Shown here in pieces: positions 1-8,142 of a stretch of 40,611 nt of DNA. The position numbers and the translations under genes were made by a program. This DNA comes from a bacterium EF100-94H03 bin56 (GTDB taxonomy: Bacteria; Pseudomonadota; Alphaproteobacteria; SP197). The stretch spans positions 1-40,611 of the forward strand of contig MPMV01000039.1 of assembly GCA_002238685.1 (NCBI GenBank). Reading direction: 5' to 3'. Below the pieces are notes generated by a model, which was not told the DNA's origin, made no database searches, and saw nothing but the letters and a program-made list of their open reading frames with translations. Position 1 is the first letter of the stretch, and each line of letters opens with the position of its first letter.

Positions 1-472
1 AGTGGCTGAAATGCAGCTTGTACTGCCAGAAGTCCGCGCCCAGCAGCTCGCCGAAGTCCAGCGTCTCCTCGACTTCGCCTGCCGCCATTCCGGCATGGAT
101 CACTCCACCCCGATAGCCGGCCCGGTTCGATCCCGCATAACCGTGATCGTCATCGAGCCCGCCGAAACTCTTGAGCATGGCGCGCACGCGCTCCTTGTCG
201 TCCGGCGTCAGCTCCGCGTCCAGCGCACCCCGATCAACGGCCTTGGCAAGGAGTTCCGCCACGTAGCCGCGCATGTCGGTCAACACCCGCCGGGCGACGA
301 CCGGCCTGCCGCCGAAGCTCCCGCGGTTATGGAAGAAGGCGGCCCGGTTGTCGTTCGTGAAGATTTCAAGATCGATGCCGAAGGCCTTGCAGTATCCGAG
401 CACCGTGCGGTGATGGTAAGGAATGCGCGCCGGGCCGCGGCTGGCGTCCGATGACGCCGCCGCCCCGATCAA
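1..472 (-). pseudogene. Flavin amine oxidase (L-amino-acid/monoamine oxidase family), C-terminal part only, 5' end lost
   Basis: The minus strand is open from position 472 to the window edge. It reads as the middle of an FAD-dependent amine oxidase: GPARIPYHHRTVLGYC, then DLEIFTNDNRAAFFHN and YAGSNRAGYRGG, all typical of bacterial flavin monoamine oxidases. In such proteins the YHHR stretch lies roughly 100 residues in, after a signal peptide and the FAD-binding GxGxxG Rossmann motif. Here that upstream part is absent: similarity stops near position 436, and the frame closes with TGA at 473-475, leaving only a TTG codon (470-472) as a possible start. No amine-oxidase-like sequence appears in the next few hundred bases in any frame I read. 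I infer a 5' truncation by the neighbouring island. The family call is confident, the substrate is unknown, and the 3' end lies outside the window. Confidence 0.75.
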
Positions 473-577
473 TCACTGCACCGTTCGGGCATCAAACTGG
501 CGAAAACCAATCTGCATGCTCGATTGTTAACGGTCATCACGAGCCCGAATCAGCAGTGTCCAGATGAAAGGTCTTGG

Positions 578-1252
578 CTACATGTGTGGTTGATCCTTGA
601 CCCAAGCCAACCGAAGCCGAATCCCTTCGCATTCCCGTTCCTCGGACACCCGGTTCACGGCCTTCACGGGAATTCCCATCAACCTGGAGAACGATTGAAA
701 ATCGGGAAACGACGTATCGATCACGCTGAACGAGTGCACCAGCATGACTGCCCGCCTTGCCCGATAGCGCTGCGACTCATAGATGGCGGAGGCAGTTCGG
801 TGCAGCAGCTGATAATGGATCGTGTCTACAGCGGCGATCCCGAGCCCGAGCGACGCACAAAGCGCCTTCAACCGACGCTCCTTGCCGTGGCTACCATCGT
901 TCCAGGTCGAGACGAGATCGCCGAACGGCTCGTCCACCTTGCCCTCGACCGCGATCACCGCGTTGCCGTGGGCAGAATTCACAAGAGCGAGCAGATCGGT
1001 CTGGCTCTTGCGCCCGGGTGTTCGAAGGGCTACAGCACGCTCGAACAAGCCCTCACCCAGGGTAACGCCCGCATAGTCGTCGCAAGTGTCCAGAACCGAG
1101 CGAACCGGCGCCGGAATGCCACCGGCGTTGACCCAGGAATGCGCCAGTTCATAGGCCGAGTAGCCCCGCTTCCAGTGTCGCTCCTGCTTGGCGAGAAACG
1201 GGATCACGTCTTCGGGATTCGCGATCTCCTGGGCGTGGAAGAAACGACTCAC
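578..1252 (-). CDS. PD-(D/E)XK-nuclease-like hypothetical protein (DUF6946-like)
   Basis: This encodes 224 residues if started at the GTG at 1252, which has AGGAGG four bases upstream; a longer ATG start at 1282 has no comparable ribosome site. Residues 86-105 contain D86 and then a strand ending VEGKVDEPFGD (E103-x-K105). That fits the D...ExK core of the PD-(D/E)XK nuclease fold. The later segment YQLLHRTASAIYESQRYR and the VMLVHSF strand are, from memory, features of the uncharacterised DUF6946 family. It is divergent from mcrBC with about 215 bp between starts, so it may share control with it. I infer an accessory nuclease or regulator of the restriction operon. No function is established, and the family name should be verified. 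Confidence 0.6.
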   Translation of the reverse strand: MSRFFHAQEIANPEDVIPFLAKQERHWKRGYSAYELAHSWVNAGGIPAPVRSVLDTCDDYAGVTLGEGLFERAVALRTPGRKSQTDLLALVNSAHGNAVIAVEGKVDEPFGDLVSTWNDGSHGKERRLKALCASLGLGIAAVDTIHYQLLHRTASAIYESQRYRARRAVMLVHSFSVIDTSFPDFQSFSRLMGIPVKAVNRVSEERECEGIRLRLAWVKDQPHM

Positions 1253-1467
1253 TGGGCCTCCTGCGGTGCCCCATCTTATCACCGCCGCTCACTCCGCGCA
1301 CCCGATCGACGGGTTCGCAAGGGGACGAAGCGGGAGTACCCAGCAGTCGCGTGAACACAGCCCACGAATCAGTTTCCGGACCCTCTCGGCAACGTCGCCG
1401 TCGCGGCGCCTCGGGCCGTGTGCTATAGCCCCGCGGACACTGCGCATCGACCAGGAGGAACCACCTC

Positions 1468-3552
1468 GTGAAGGAGATCTATGCCTGGGCGCCCTACTTC
1501 AGAGAACTCGCCCGCAAGGTCGCCGACGGCGGCGAGCGCCATCTGATAGACACTGCCAAGCGGGTAGCATGGAAACAGGAAGGACCACGATCGCCGTTGC
1601 TCAACTACGGTGATCAAAATATTGACCCGTTTTCGTTCTTCTACACAATCGCCGCCAACAGCCCCGCGGCCGTGAGCAGGACGCGGATATACGAAAGCCT
1701 TCGCGTCATTTACGACATGGACTCGGAGCTTCCCATTGAGCTGGACGAAGCATTCGTGTTTCCGACCCCACCCAGAATCAATACGCTCTTTCATTCTGGT
1801 GGCCAGGGGGATCCTGCGCTTCTCTGGCGACTGTTCCGAAGCGCCGTATCGGGGTTCGAGCACCTCGACGCCGGGGACTTCGGAGGCGCCCTCGCGATTG
1901 GCAACGTCGCGCTCAAGAAACTGACGCAGACGCTCTTTCTGATCAACGCCGACAGTTTTCTGCCGATCGACGATCATACCACCTCGCTGGGACTCTTCCG
2001 GTTCGATAAGCCGCCGAATCGCGTAACCCTTGCCGAATACGCGAACCTCATCGAACTCATGCGGAATGCGTTACCAGGTTGCCACCTCTTCGAGATAAAC
2101 CTCTTCGCCTATCTGCGGTCGACCGGCCTTGCTGTCCGACCGGGCCATTGTTTCCAGATCAGCACCAACGTCTATGACGAAGCACAAGACCACTGGTCCG
2201 ACTTCAGGGACGGCAACAGTGTCTTTACCGGCGGCCCTGGACAGAACAATAGGTATCCGCTCGGCAAACCTGAACCGGGCGATGTTGTCCTGGTTCGATA
2301 CGGTAGACGGCAAGGCCGCGGAGTCGCAGTAGTGCACCGCAACGATTACCGTGAAGGGGGTTGGGCCGAAGACAGGAAGCTCCATGTGCTATGGCTGAAC
2401 AAGATGTCCGCAAGTCTCCGCGAAAATGCTCCAGTCATCGGCTTCTCGGAGGCGGGACCTTCGACACGGCACGCATTTCGGAACGCCGATGCCTACGCAG
2501 CGACGTTCGAACTGCTGGAGCGGCTTTCCCCGGCTGAAACGGAAAGGAGCCCAGCAGATGTGCGCGTGGAACATCCACGCAACCGAATTCTGTACGGACC
2601 GCCGGGTACCGGCAAGACCTGGCATGCGGTCAACCATGCACTGGCTATCGTTGACGGTACGGAAGTCCACGCCCGGATCGAGCGAGAACGTTTTGATGAA
2701 TTCAGGTTCGAGCCGAAAGAAGGTAGCGGACGGATCGCGATGGTCACGTTCCACCAGAATTTCGCCTACGAGGACTTCATCGAAGGCATCCGCCCGGCGC
2801 TGGATCGAGACAACATCGCCTACAAGATGCACGACGGCATCTTCAAGCTCATCGCCAAAGCGGCTGAGAAACAACCGAACCGGCGCTTCGTCCTCATCAT
2901 CGACGAGATCAACCGCGGCAACATCGCGAAGATCTTCGGCGAGCTCATCACGCTGATCGAAGACTCCCGCCGCATTGGCCGGGACGATCAGACATTGGTC
3001 ACGCTTCCGTATTCGGGCGAGACGTTCTCGGTGCCGGACAACCTGTACCTCATCGGCACGATGAACACCGCCGATCGATCCATCCAGTTGCTCGATACCG
3101 CATTGCGCCGCCGCTTCACCTTCATTGAAATGATGCCCAATCCACGGCACGAGGGAGTCGCAACGGACATCGACGGGGTCGACTGCACGCGAATGCTCGC
3201 CGCGATCAACGAGCGGATCAGCGCCATGCTCGATCGCGAGCATCAGATTGGCCACACCTACCTGCTCCATGTACACGACATGAACCAATTGGCGGAGGCG
3301 TTCCGGAACCGAATATTTCCGCTGTTGCAGGAGTACTTCTTCGACGATTGGGCGAAAATCAGGGCCGTTCTGGCGAATAACGCGTTCGTAGCGGTCCATG
3401 AAGTACAAGGTTCGCGAGCGCTGACCGAACTCCTCGATGAGGATCGGAAACTCTACGAACGGCTGCCCAACGACGATTCTGCGTGGCGAGACTCCGCTGA
3501 GTACAAAAGGATCTACGAAGCGGACGACGCGGATGAGCCGGAACACTCATGA
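1468..3552 (+). CDS. mcrB: McrB-like AAA+ GTPase of a type IV (modification-dependent) restriction system
   Basis: This is the motor and specificity subunit of an McrBC-type restriction enzyme, which in known systems cleaves DNA carrying modified cytosine using GTP. The start is GTG at 1468 with AGGAGG nine bases upstream. The AAA+ domain fills the C-terminal half: Walker A GPPGTGKT at residues 377-384, Walker B FVLIIDEINRGN from residue 474, and the McrB hallmark GTMNTADRSI from residue 530, followed by an arginine-rich LRRRF. The N-terminal ~370 residues do not match the short E. coli McrB DNA-binding domain. Residues ~230-320 (HCFQISTNVYDE, PGDVVLVRYGRRQGRG) look like a compact beta-rich module that could read the DNA modification. 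At 694 residues it is longer than E. coli McrB (~460). It is coupled to mcrC by an ATGA overlap. Confidence 0.9.
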   Translation: MKEIYAWAPYFRELARKVADGGERHLIDTAKRVAWKQEGPRSPLLNYGDQNIDPFSFFYTIAANSPAAVSRTRIYESLRVIYDMDSELPIELDEAFVFPTPPRINTLFHSGGQGDPALLWRLFRSAVSGFEHLDAGDFGGALAIGNVALKKLTQTLFLINADSFLPIDDHTTSLGLFRFDKPPNRVTLAEYANLIELMRNALPGCHLFEINLFAYLRSTGLAVRPGHCFQISTNVYDEAQDHWSDFRDGNSVFTGGPGQNNRYPLGKPEPGDVVLVRYGRRQGRGVAVVHRNDYREGGWAEDRKLHVLWLNKMSASLRENAPVIGFSEAGPSTRHAFRNADAYAATFELLERLSPAETERSPADVRVEHPRNRILYGPPGTGKTWHAVNHALAIVDGTEVHARIERERFDEFRFEPKEGSGRIAMVTFHQNFAYEDFIEGIRPALDRDNIAYKMHDGIFKLIAKAAEKQPNRRFVLIIDEINRGNIAKIFGELITLIEDSRRIGRDDQTLVTLPYSGETFSVPDNLYLIGTMNTADRSIQLLDTALRRRFTFIEMMPNPRHEGVATDIDGVDCTRMLAAINERISAMLDREHQIGHTYLLHVHDMNQLAEAFRNRIFPLLQEYFFDDWAKIRAVLANNAFVAVHEVQGSRALTELLDEDRKLYERLPNDDSAWRDSAEYKRIYEADDADEPEHS

Positions 3553-4775
3553 TGCATGCCGTGCACACGTTCCGCGAGCACGAGCAATTTGTCGGGCTCA
3601 GCCCGGAGGATCACTCCGACCTCGTGGAGTTTGCGCGGAAGGTGCTCAAACGCAAGGACGGCGACCTCGCCGCGAGCAACCACGTCGGCGTCGTCACGAC
3701 GAGGCGCGGCACGGTGGTGGAGATCTTGCCGAAGATAGATCTTGGATCAGGATCGGGAACCGATACCGACGAGACGACGCGCCGGTTGTTCCTTCGCATG
3801 CTTCGCTGTTGGCGTCGACTCGGGGAAACACTGCCCGACAGCGCAATTCGCGCCATGAGACGCTTCCCCATGCTCGAAGTCTTCGTCCATCGTTTCCTGA
3901 ACGATCTGGCCGCGCTTGCCCGCAGCGGGCTGGCCAGACGATATGTCCCGGTCGAAGAGAACCTGCCCTGTCTTCGCGGCCGCATCCTCTTTCGCGAACA
4001 TGTCCGTGAGAACCTCGTCAACCAGGCGCGGTTCCATGTGGTCTACGATGAACTCAGCGTCAACCGGCCCGCCAACCGGTTAATCCACAGCACCCTGGCC
4101 AAGCTCTTGCCTCGGGTCTCAAGCAACCAGAACAGGCAGTCCTTGAGGGAATTGCTGGCAGTGTTCTCCGACGTGCCGCGCTCAGCTGACTTGCTCGACG
4201 ACTGGCGCAAGCACCACATAGACCGCTCAATGCATCAGTATGCGCCGGTGATGAGCTGGGTGCGCCTGTTCTTGTTCAACCACGGTCTCGCGACCTATTC
4301 CGGAGCCCATGCCAACCTGTCACTGATGTTCCCGATGGAGCAGGTGTTCGAGGACTTCGTTTCCCACAGCTATGGCCGATACCAGACCAACTTCGCCGTG
4401 ATCCGCCAGGGCCCGCAACGGCCAATGACAAGAATCGGCGATCGCAACGCGTTCATGATGAAACCGGACCTCTCCCTCATGGACGGCAACCGCGTCGCTT
4501 TCGTACTCGATGCGAAGTGGAAACATATCAACGCGCCAGGCAACGATCCGAGACATGGCATCGACCAGGACGACCTGTACCAGCTCTACGCCTACGCCAA
4601 AGCCTACGAATGCAATCTCGCGGCGCTTGTCTATCCCCGCACTCAAGCCTTCAGATGTCCGCTGCACTACCGCTTTTTTGACCGTGCCGGATTAGTCTGC
4701 TTGCCCTTCGACGTACAGGATCCCGAAGGCAGCGTCCAAACGTCGGTGCGTACACTTTGCGAATTCGCCCCATGA
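3549..4775 (+). CDS. mcrC: McrC-like nuclease subunit of the type IV restriction system
   Basis: This encodes 408 residues and begins at an ATG overlapping the mcrB stop by four bases, so the two are probably translated together. McrC subunits bind McrB hexamers, stimulate GTP hydrolysis and carry the endonuclease. The C-terminal third holds the PD-(D/E)XK active site: KPDLSLMDG with D307, then VAFVLDAKWK giving D321-A-K323. The N-terminal half (HEQFVGLSPEDH, then VVEILPKIDLG) matches the usual McrC beta-rich region that contacts McrB. The following motif MLEVFVHRFLNDLAAL is also typical. No frame disruption is seen, so the McrBC pair looks functional. A second ATG sits at 3552. A terminator-like hairpin follows the stop. 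Confidence 0.9.
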   Translation: MMHAVHTFREHEQFVGLSPEDHSDLVEFARKVLKRKDGDLAASNHVGVVTTRRGTVVEILPKIDLGSGSGTDTDETTRRLFLRMLRCWRRLGETLPDSAIRAMRRFPMLEVFVHRFLNDLAALARSGLARRYVPVEENLPCLRGRILFREHVRENLVNQARFHVVYDELSVNRPANRLIHSTLAKLLPRVSSNQNRQSLRELLAVFSDVPRSADLLDDWRKHHIDRSMHQYAPVMSWVRLFLFNHGLATYSGAHANLSLMFPMEQVFEDFVSHSYGRYQTNFAVIRQGPQRPMTRIGDRNAFMMKPDLSLMDGNRVAFVLDAKWKHINAPGNDPRHGIDQDDLYQLYAYAKAYECNLAALVYPRTQAFRCPLHYRFFDRAGLVCLPFDVQDPEGSVQTSVRTLCEFAP

Positions 4776-4783
4776 CTGTCATC

Positions 4784-4811
4784 GCCCGGCGCTCATCACA
4801 CCGCGCCGGGC
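4784..4811 (+). terminator. Terminator-like stem-loop after mcrC
   Basis: GCCCGGCG (4784-4791) pairs perfectly with CGCCGGGC (4804-4811) across a 12-base loop, nine bases after the mcrC stop codon. There is no T-tract downstream, so it may stop or stabilise the transcript without being a classical intrinsic terminator. Confidence 0.5.
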
Positions 4812-5120
4812 ATTCATGGACAGGCACCGCTTCCCGGAGCACGGCATGACGACGCAAAGCGAGTCGACGCCTCGCAACATTCAAGCGCTGGCCCCAATTC
4901 ACCCGTGCATGGCTCTCGTCCTGCCGGAAATCGGTGTGTCACGATACTCCAATTGACATTCGGGCGGTAACTCTCGCCCTTCTCTATTGCCAAACCGTTA
5001 TGTGCGGCCCTTTGCCGGACCGCCTGCTTTGTGCGGGGATCATACCCTAAGGCACAATGACCGTGTGGCGAACGGCTTGGCACCCGTCGGGACGATCCGC
5101 TGCCGCTTGAGGAGGAAATC
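4812..5120. other. Intergenic stretch between mcrC and the small exported protein
   Basis: I see no convincing gene in any frame here. The stretch carries the mcrC hairpin at its left edge and the ribosome site of the next gene at its right edge. A promoter for the next gene must lie in it if that gene is expressed alone, but I cannot place -35 and -10 boxes with confidence. Confidence 0.4.
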
Positions 5121-5324
5121 ATGCGCATTTTTCTCATTGTGGCATTCGTCACAATCATAGCGACAGCGATCCCCGCTTCCAGCCCTGCGGATGAAGGCGC
5201 TTTCCGCGATCCACTTGGCGGAATTCCGTTTGGGTATCTTGAGATAGAGCCTCTGGACAAGGCAGCAAAGGACGCTGGGTTAACCCAACAACCCCTGTAT
5301 GAAGCCGCAGAACTCACTCTGTGA
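5121..5324 (+). CDS. Small exported hypothetical protein (67 aa)
   Basis: This is a short gene with a very strong ribosome site (TTGAGGAGGAAATC directly before the ATG). The protein begins with a basic residue, a run of about 15 hydrophobic residues (IFLIVAFVTIIATAIP) and a small-residue segment ASSPA suited to signal-peptidase cleavage. That leaves a mature peptide of about 43 residues with no motif I recognise. The signal peptide and the ribosome site argue that it is real despite its size. It sits between mcrC and a convergent nuclease-like gene. Function is unknown; a periplasmic peptide is the most that can be said. Confidence 0.55.
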   Translation: MRIFLIVAFVTIIATAIPASSPADEGAFRDPLGGIPFGYLEIEPLDKAAKDAGLTQQPLYEAAELTL

Positions 5325-5474
5325 CATTAGGGACCTTCTGCTTGCGAGCAGCAATCGTACCGACACTCGCAGGCCAACATTTGATCCCGCCGGCTGGCCC
5401 GCGCAATCACACGCCACCCTCCATCGTTCTTGCCTTATGCAACGTGCTGCGCTGGGCGGAGACGCCAACGCCGC

Positions 5475-6374
5475 TTATCCCGAGAGTGCCTGCACATAGG
5501 ACCGCCGACGGCTATCGAGCCAGTCTGCGATCTTGTCCCAGTTTCCGCGGTCTCTGAAATTGATCTTGAGTGCTGAGTAACACGGACCGAAATCGCTGTC
5601 CCGCACTTCGTAGTCGATCAGTGCTTCGCGGATGGTCACGGCATACGGTTCGATCCTGGTCTTCGCAGCCTCGTGCGATTCGCCCCAGCGACCGCTCAGA
5701 TAAACGCCTACGCGACCAGCTGACAAGAATTGCACGATGCTTATGTCAGCACCTTCGATTCGGTGCCACACATTGCTTCCGGCGTAGCCGGGCCGCAATC
5801 CGGGCGCATCCGGAATCCGCGAAGCAAAATGCGCCCAAAATTCTCGCCGAAACCTGCCGATTTCACTGAGTTCGCCACTTCGGCCGACCTCTTGGGCTTG
5901 GCGTTGCCACTGGTTCGGGCGCTCGAGTACATCAAACACGGGTGCCGACAGCGAATCTCCGATGCGAACGACCTCCAGCTTGACCGCAAAGAAGGCAAAC
6001 GGGTCCTCCGTATGTTCGTTCAGCCAGCGGATTGCGGACAAATGAGCTTCATCGAAATCAGTCGCGATCCAAACGACGATCTCGGCCTCCAGACCGGCCA
6101 AATAGGCGAGAACCTGCCCCAGATGCTGAAGATTGGCTCTTTCGAGCTGATTTTCGATGAGTACCCGGGTGCCGTCCTGCGGTATGCGCGCGACGATATC
6201 CGCCCGGTACGGCCCAACCTGCACCTCGACGCCCTCCCGTTCGAGATCGACGTGCAATACCGTGGACAACTTGCCGAGGTTCTCGGCCAGCCATGGGGTG
6301 AAGTCTTGCGCTTCGTGCCGCCACACTTCCCGGACGTCGACCTGTTCAAGCGCACCTAGTTTGAGTTGGTTCAT
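5475..6374 (-). CDS. DUF4268-family PD-(D/E)XK nuclease-like protein
   Basis: This encodes 299 residues. The N-terminal half has the layout of a restriction-endonuclease-like fold: YRADIVARI (D59) followed by the strand VLIENQLERA (E74-N-Q76, with glutamine in place of the usual lysine) and then the helix LQHLGQVLAYLAGL. The next strand, EIVVWIATDF, and the helix ending AIRWLNEHTED belong to the same core. The C-terminal half (YSALKINFRDRGNWDKIADWL) matches the DUF4268 module often attached to such domains. The E-x-Q variant occurs in some active members of the superfamily, so activity cannot be ruled in or out. It faces the small exported protein and stands alone. Its place among defence genes suggests a role in foreign-DNA control (inference). 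Confidence 0.7.
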   Translation of the reverse strand: MNQLKLGALEQVDVREVWRHEAQDFTPWLAENLGKLSTVLHVDLEREGVEVQVGPYRADIVARIPQDGTRVLIENQLERANLQHLGQVLAYLAGLEAEIVVWIATDFDEAHLSAIRWLNEHTEDPFAFFAVKLEVVRIGDSLSAPVFDVLERPNQWQRQAQEVGRSGELSEIGRFRREFWAHFASRIPDAPGLRPGYAGSNVWHRIEGADISIVQFLSAGRVGVYLSGRWGESHEAAKTRIEPYAVTIREALIDYEVRDSDFGPCYSALKINFRDRGNWDKIADWLDSRRRSYVQALSG

Positions 6375-6597
6375 TTTGCTGTTTGTATCCCTGGTTCCTG
6401 CCCCGAATGAAGTTGAGTGGTTTGAAGGAACTGCGATTCTGTCCGGTTACGAAGTCAAACCGGACCACAAATGCCTGGAGCGAAGCCGCCCGCCGGGAGT
6501 ATCGGCGCGTCTGCCCGCGTCACGCAAGGGAGTGGACCGACTGCGAGTAGCGCCTATCGAGACCTTCATGCTGCCGCGGAGCCGTATCGGCCGCCAC

Positions 6598-7130
6598 CAC
6601 CCACGGTATGAACCGCGGTGCGGTCCCCGACCTCTTCCGGCCGAGGATCCCGGAGCCGCGGCGGCCCGGATCGTGGAGCTGGTGAAGACACGCATCCCGC
6701 AACGCTTCGGCTTCGATGTTATGCAGGAACTCCAGGTGCTGCGCCTTGACGAACCGGGGCGGCGCAAGCGCCCGCTCGCTCTACATTGAGTTCCCGACCG
6801 CTCTCAACGCGGCAGGCGACCGCAACATCGAGCGTTTCGGCTGAACCATTGCCGCCGGCGACAAGGTGATGCAGATCGAGAACGACTACGTCAAAGAGGT
6901 CTGTAGCTGCGACATCGGCCTCGTCGCGGAGGTAAACCCGGAGGCCGGCGAGCTTACCGCTCGGTTCGAGGGACGCGATCTCTTCAACGGCTTCGGCGAA
7001 CTCGACACGCTGGTGCCAGTCTATACCGCGAAGGGTCCACAAGAGCCAGGGCCCGGAGTATCCGGCGGTAGTGATTCCGGTTTTGACGCAGCACTACGCG
7101 ATGCTGAAGCGGAACCTGCCGGGGCGACGA
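6598..7130 (+). pseudogene. Decayed RecD2-like (SF1B) DNA helicase, C-terminal relic
   Basis: Pieces of a RecD2/TraA-type helicase can be read in successive frames. MNRGAVPDL is at ~6608 in frame 2. AAAARIVELVKTRIPQRFGF is at ~6655-6715 in frame 1. RSLYIEFPTALNAAGDRNIERFG starts near 6773 in frame 2, where a TGA follows at the place expected for tryptophan. GDKVMQIENDY and [13 protein letters not shown] follow at 6856-7030 in frame 2. [20 protein letters not shown] is at 7040-7100 in frame 3. KSQGPEYP is the conserved helicase motif before the final GVTR box, and that box is missing. At least three frameshifts, one nonsense codon and a truncated 3' end make this a dead gene. The N-terminal ATPase motifs are not found upstream. 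Confidence 0.8.
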
Positions 7131-7374
7131 CGTGACCTAGTCATGGACGCAGACCAACTTGAGAGGTATAATGGTGACGCTCGAGGAGGCGGACACGGCG
7201 CCGGCGTGGTTGGCCGACGGAACAGGGTGCTTTGGTGGCCGTTGCGCCATCGGCCTGGGTTGTTGCGGAGCTTGCGATCTGGACGCACCGCGACCCCCTT
7301 GAATGAGTCGTCGGGTCAGGGATGGTAATCCTCCGCGCCGCCCTTTGATCCAGTCGCTGTGAGCGCGGACAGCC

Positions 7375-7902
7375 CTAGCCGTTGCCGGGCCAGTCACGTC
7401 CATCAGGCAAGCCGAATCGTTTCTCGACGGTGAGCATGACCGCCCGCGCGTTTTCCGCTTCATCCTGGGCTATCCTCAACTCGCCCGCGAACTCTCCTGC
7501 ATCGTTGTATTCGAAGTGCGCCTTTTCGTGGACGAGCTCCCGCCTCACCTGTTGCAATCGATCGACATGCCTCAATAGTTCTTCATCCCAGCAATCGAGC
7601 AGGTTCAGTTTGTCCCTATAGCCGGAGTGGTCGACCTTGTTGGTGTAGGCGTTCCTGCCAATGTTCCCGACGATCAAGAGATGCAACGTGGCTTCCAGCC
7701 AGACGCAGGTAAAGACGACCGAAATCATCGCCTGCTTGAACGACAGTTGCTCGGGATCGAAGATCTTGACGACACAATCGCTTCCCTCCCGCCCCGGCCG
7801 GACGTTCGCATCCATGTCTGCCCACATCTGCTTGTAGGCGTCATCCGCGATCGATCTGTAGACTCTGACATTCGTCAGAGTCGGCCTGTACTCCGCATTC
7901 AT
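7375..7902 (-). CDS. HEPN-like helical protein, possible RNase
   Basis: Starting at the ATG at 7902, preceded by a purine-rich GAGGGGGGTGGG, this gives 175 residues; the longer frame to 7989 has no ribosome site. The protein is mostly helical. Its centre, QAMISVVFTCVWLEATLHLL, and the downstream DKLNLLDCWDEELLRHVDRL end in VRRELVHEKAHF. R120-x4-H125 fits the R-x(4-6)-H signature of HEPN domains, many of which are RNases in toxin-antitoxin and abortive-infection systems. No nucleotidyltransferase partner gene is next to it. It lies downstream of the DUF4041/GIY-YIG gene in the same direction with a 240-bp gap. The fold is inferred from the motif and pattern only; I cannot name the subfamily. 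Confidence 0.5.
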   Translation of the reverse strand: MNAEYRPTLTNVRVYRSIADDAYKQMWADMDANVRPGREGSDCVVKIFDPEQLSFKQAMISVVFTCVWLEATLHLLIVGNIGRNAYTNKVDHSGYRDKLNLLDCWDEELLRHVDRLQQVRRELVHEKAHFEYNDAGEFAGELRIAQDEAENARAVMLTVEKRFGLPDGRDWPGNG

Positions 7903-8142
7903 GGTCCCACCCCCCTCGCCCCAACCGCTGTAACGACATTGCGCCGCTTCCGGTACACCAAACACACCCGCCAGGCGGAAGACCGCCATGTTGTCCGATG
8001 CTCCCGGTCACGGCTACGCCTCCTTCCTGCGCAGACCCAGCGATAGCCGGGGCTGCGCAGCAACCAACAAACGCTTCTGCCTACGGACACTCCAAACCGC
8101 CGAACGGCAGAAAGAAATCATTAAAACTTCAGAAGCAGAACA

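Noticed and set aside
121..140. tRNA-like T-arm GGTTCGATCCC
   Set aside because: It lies within the amine oxidase coding sequence, and no acceptor or anticodon arm can be folded around it. Other GGTTCGA hits in the window failed the same way.
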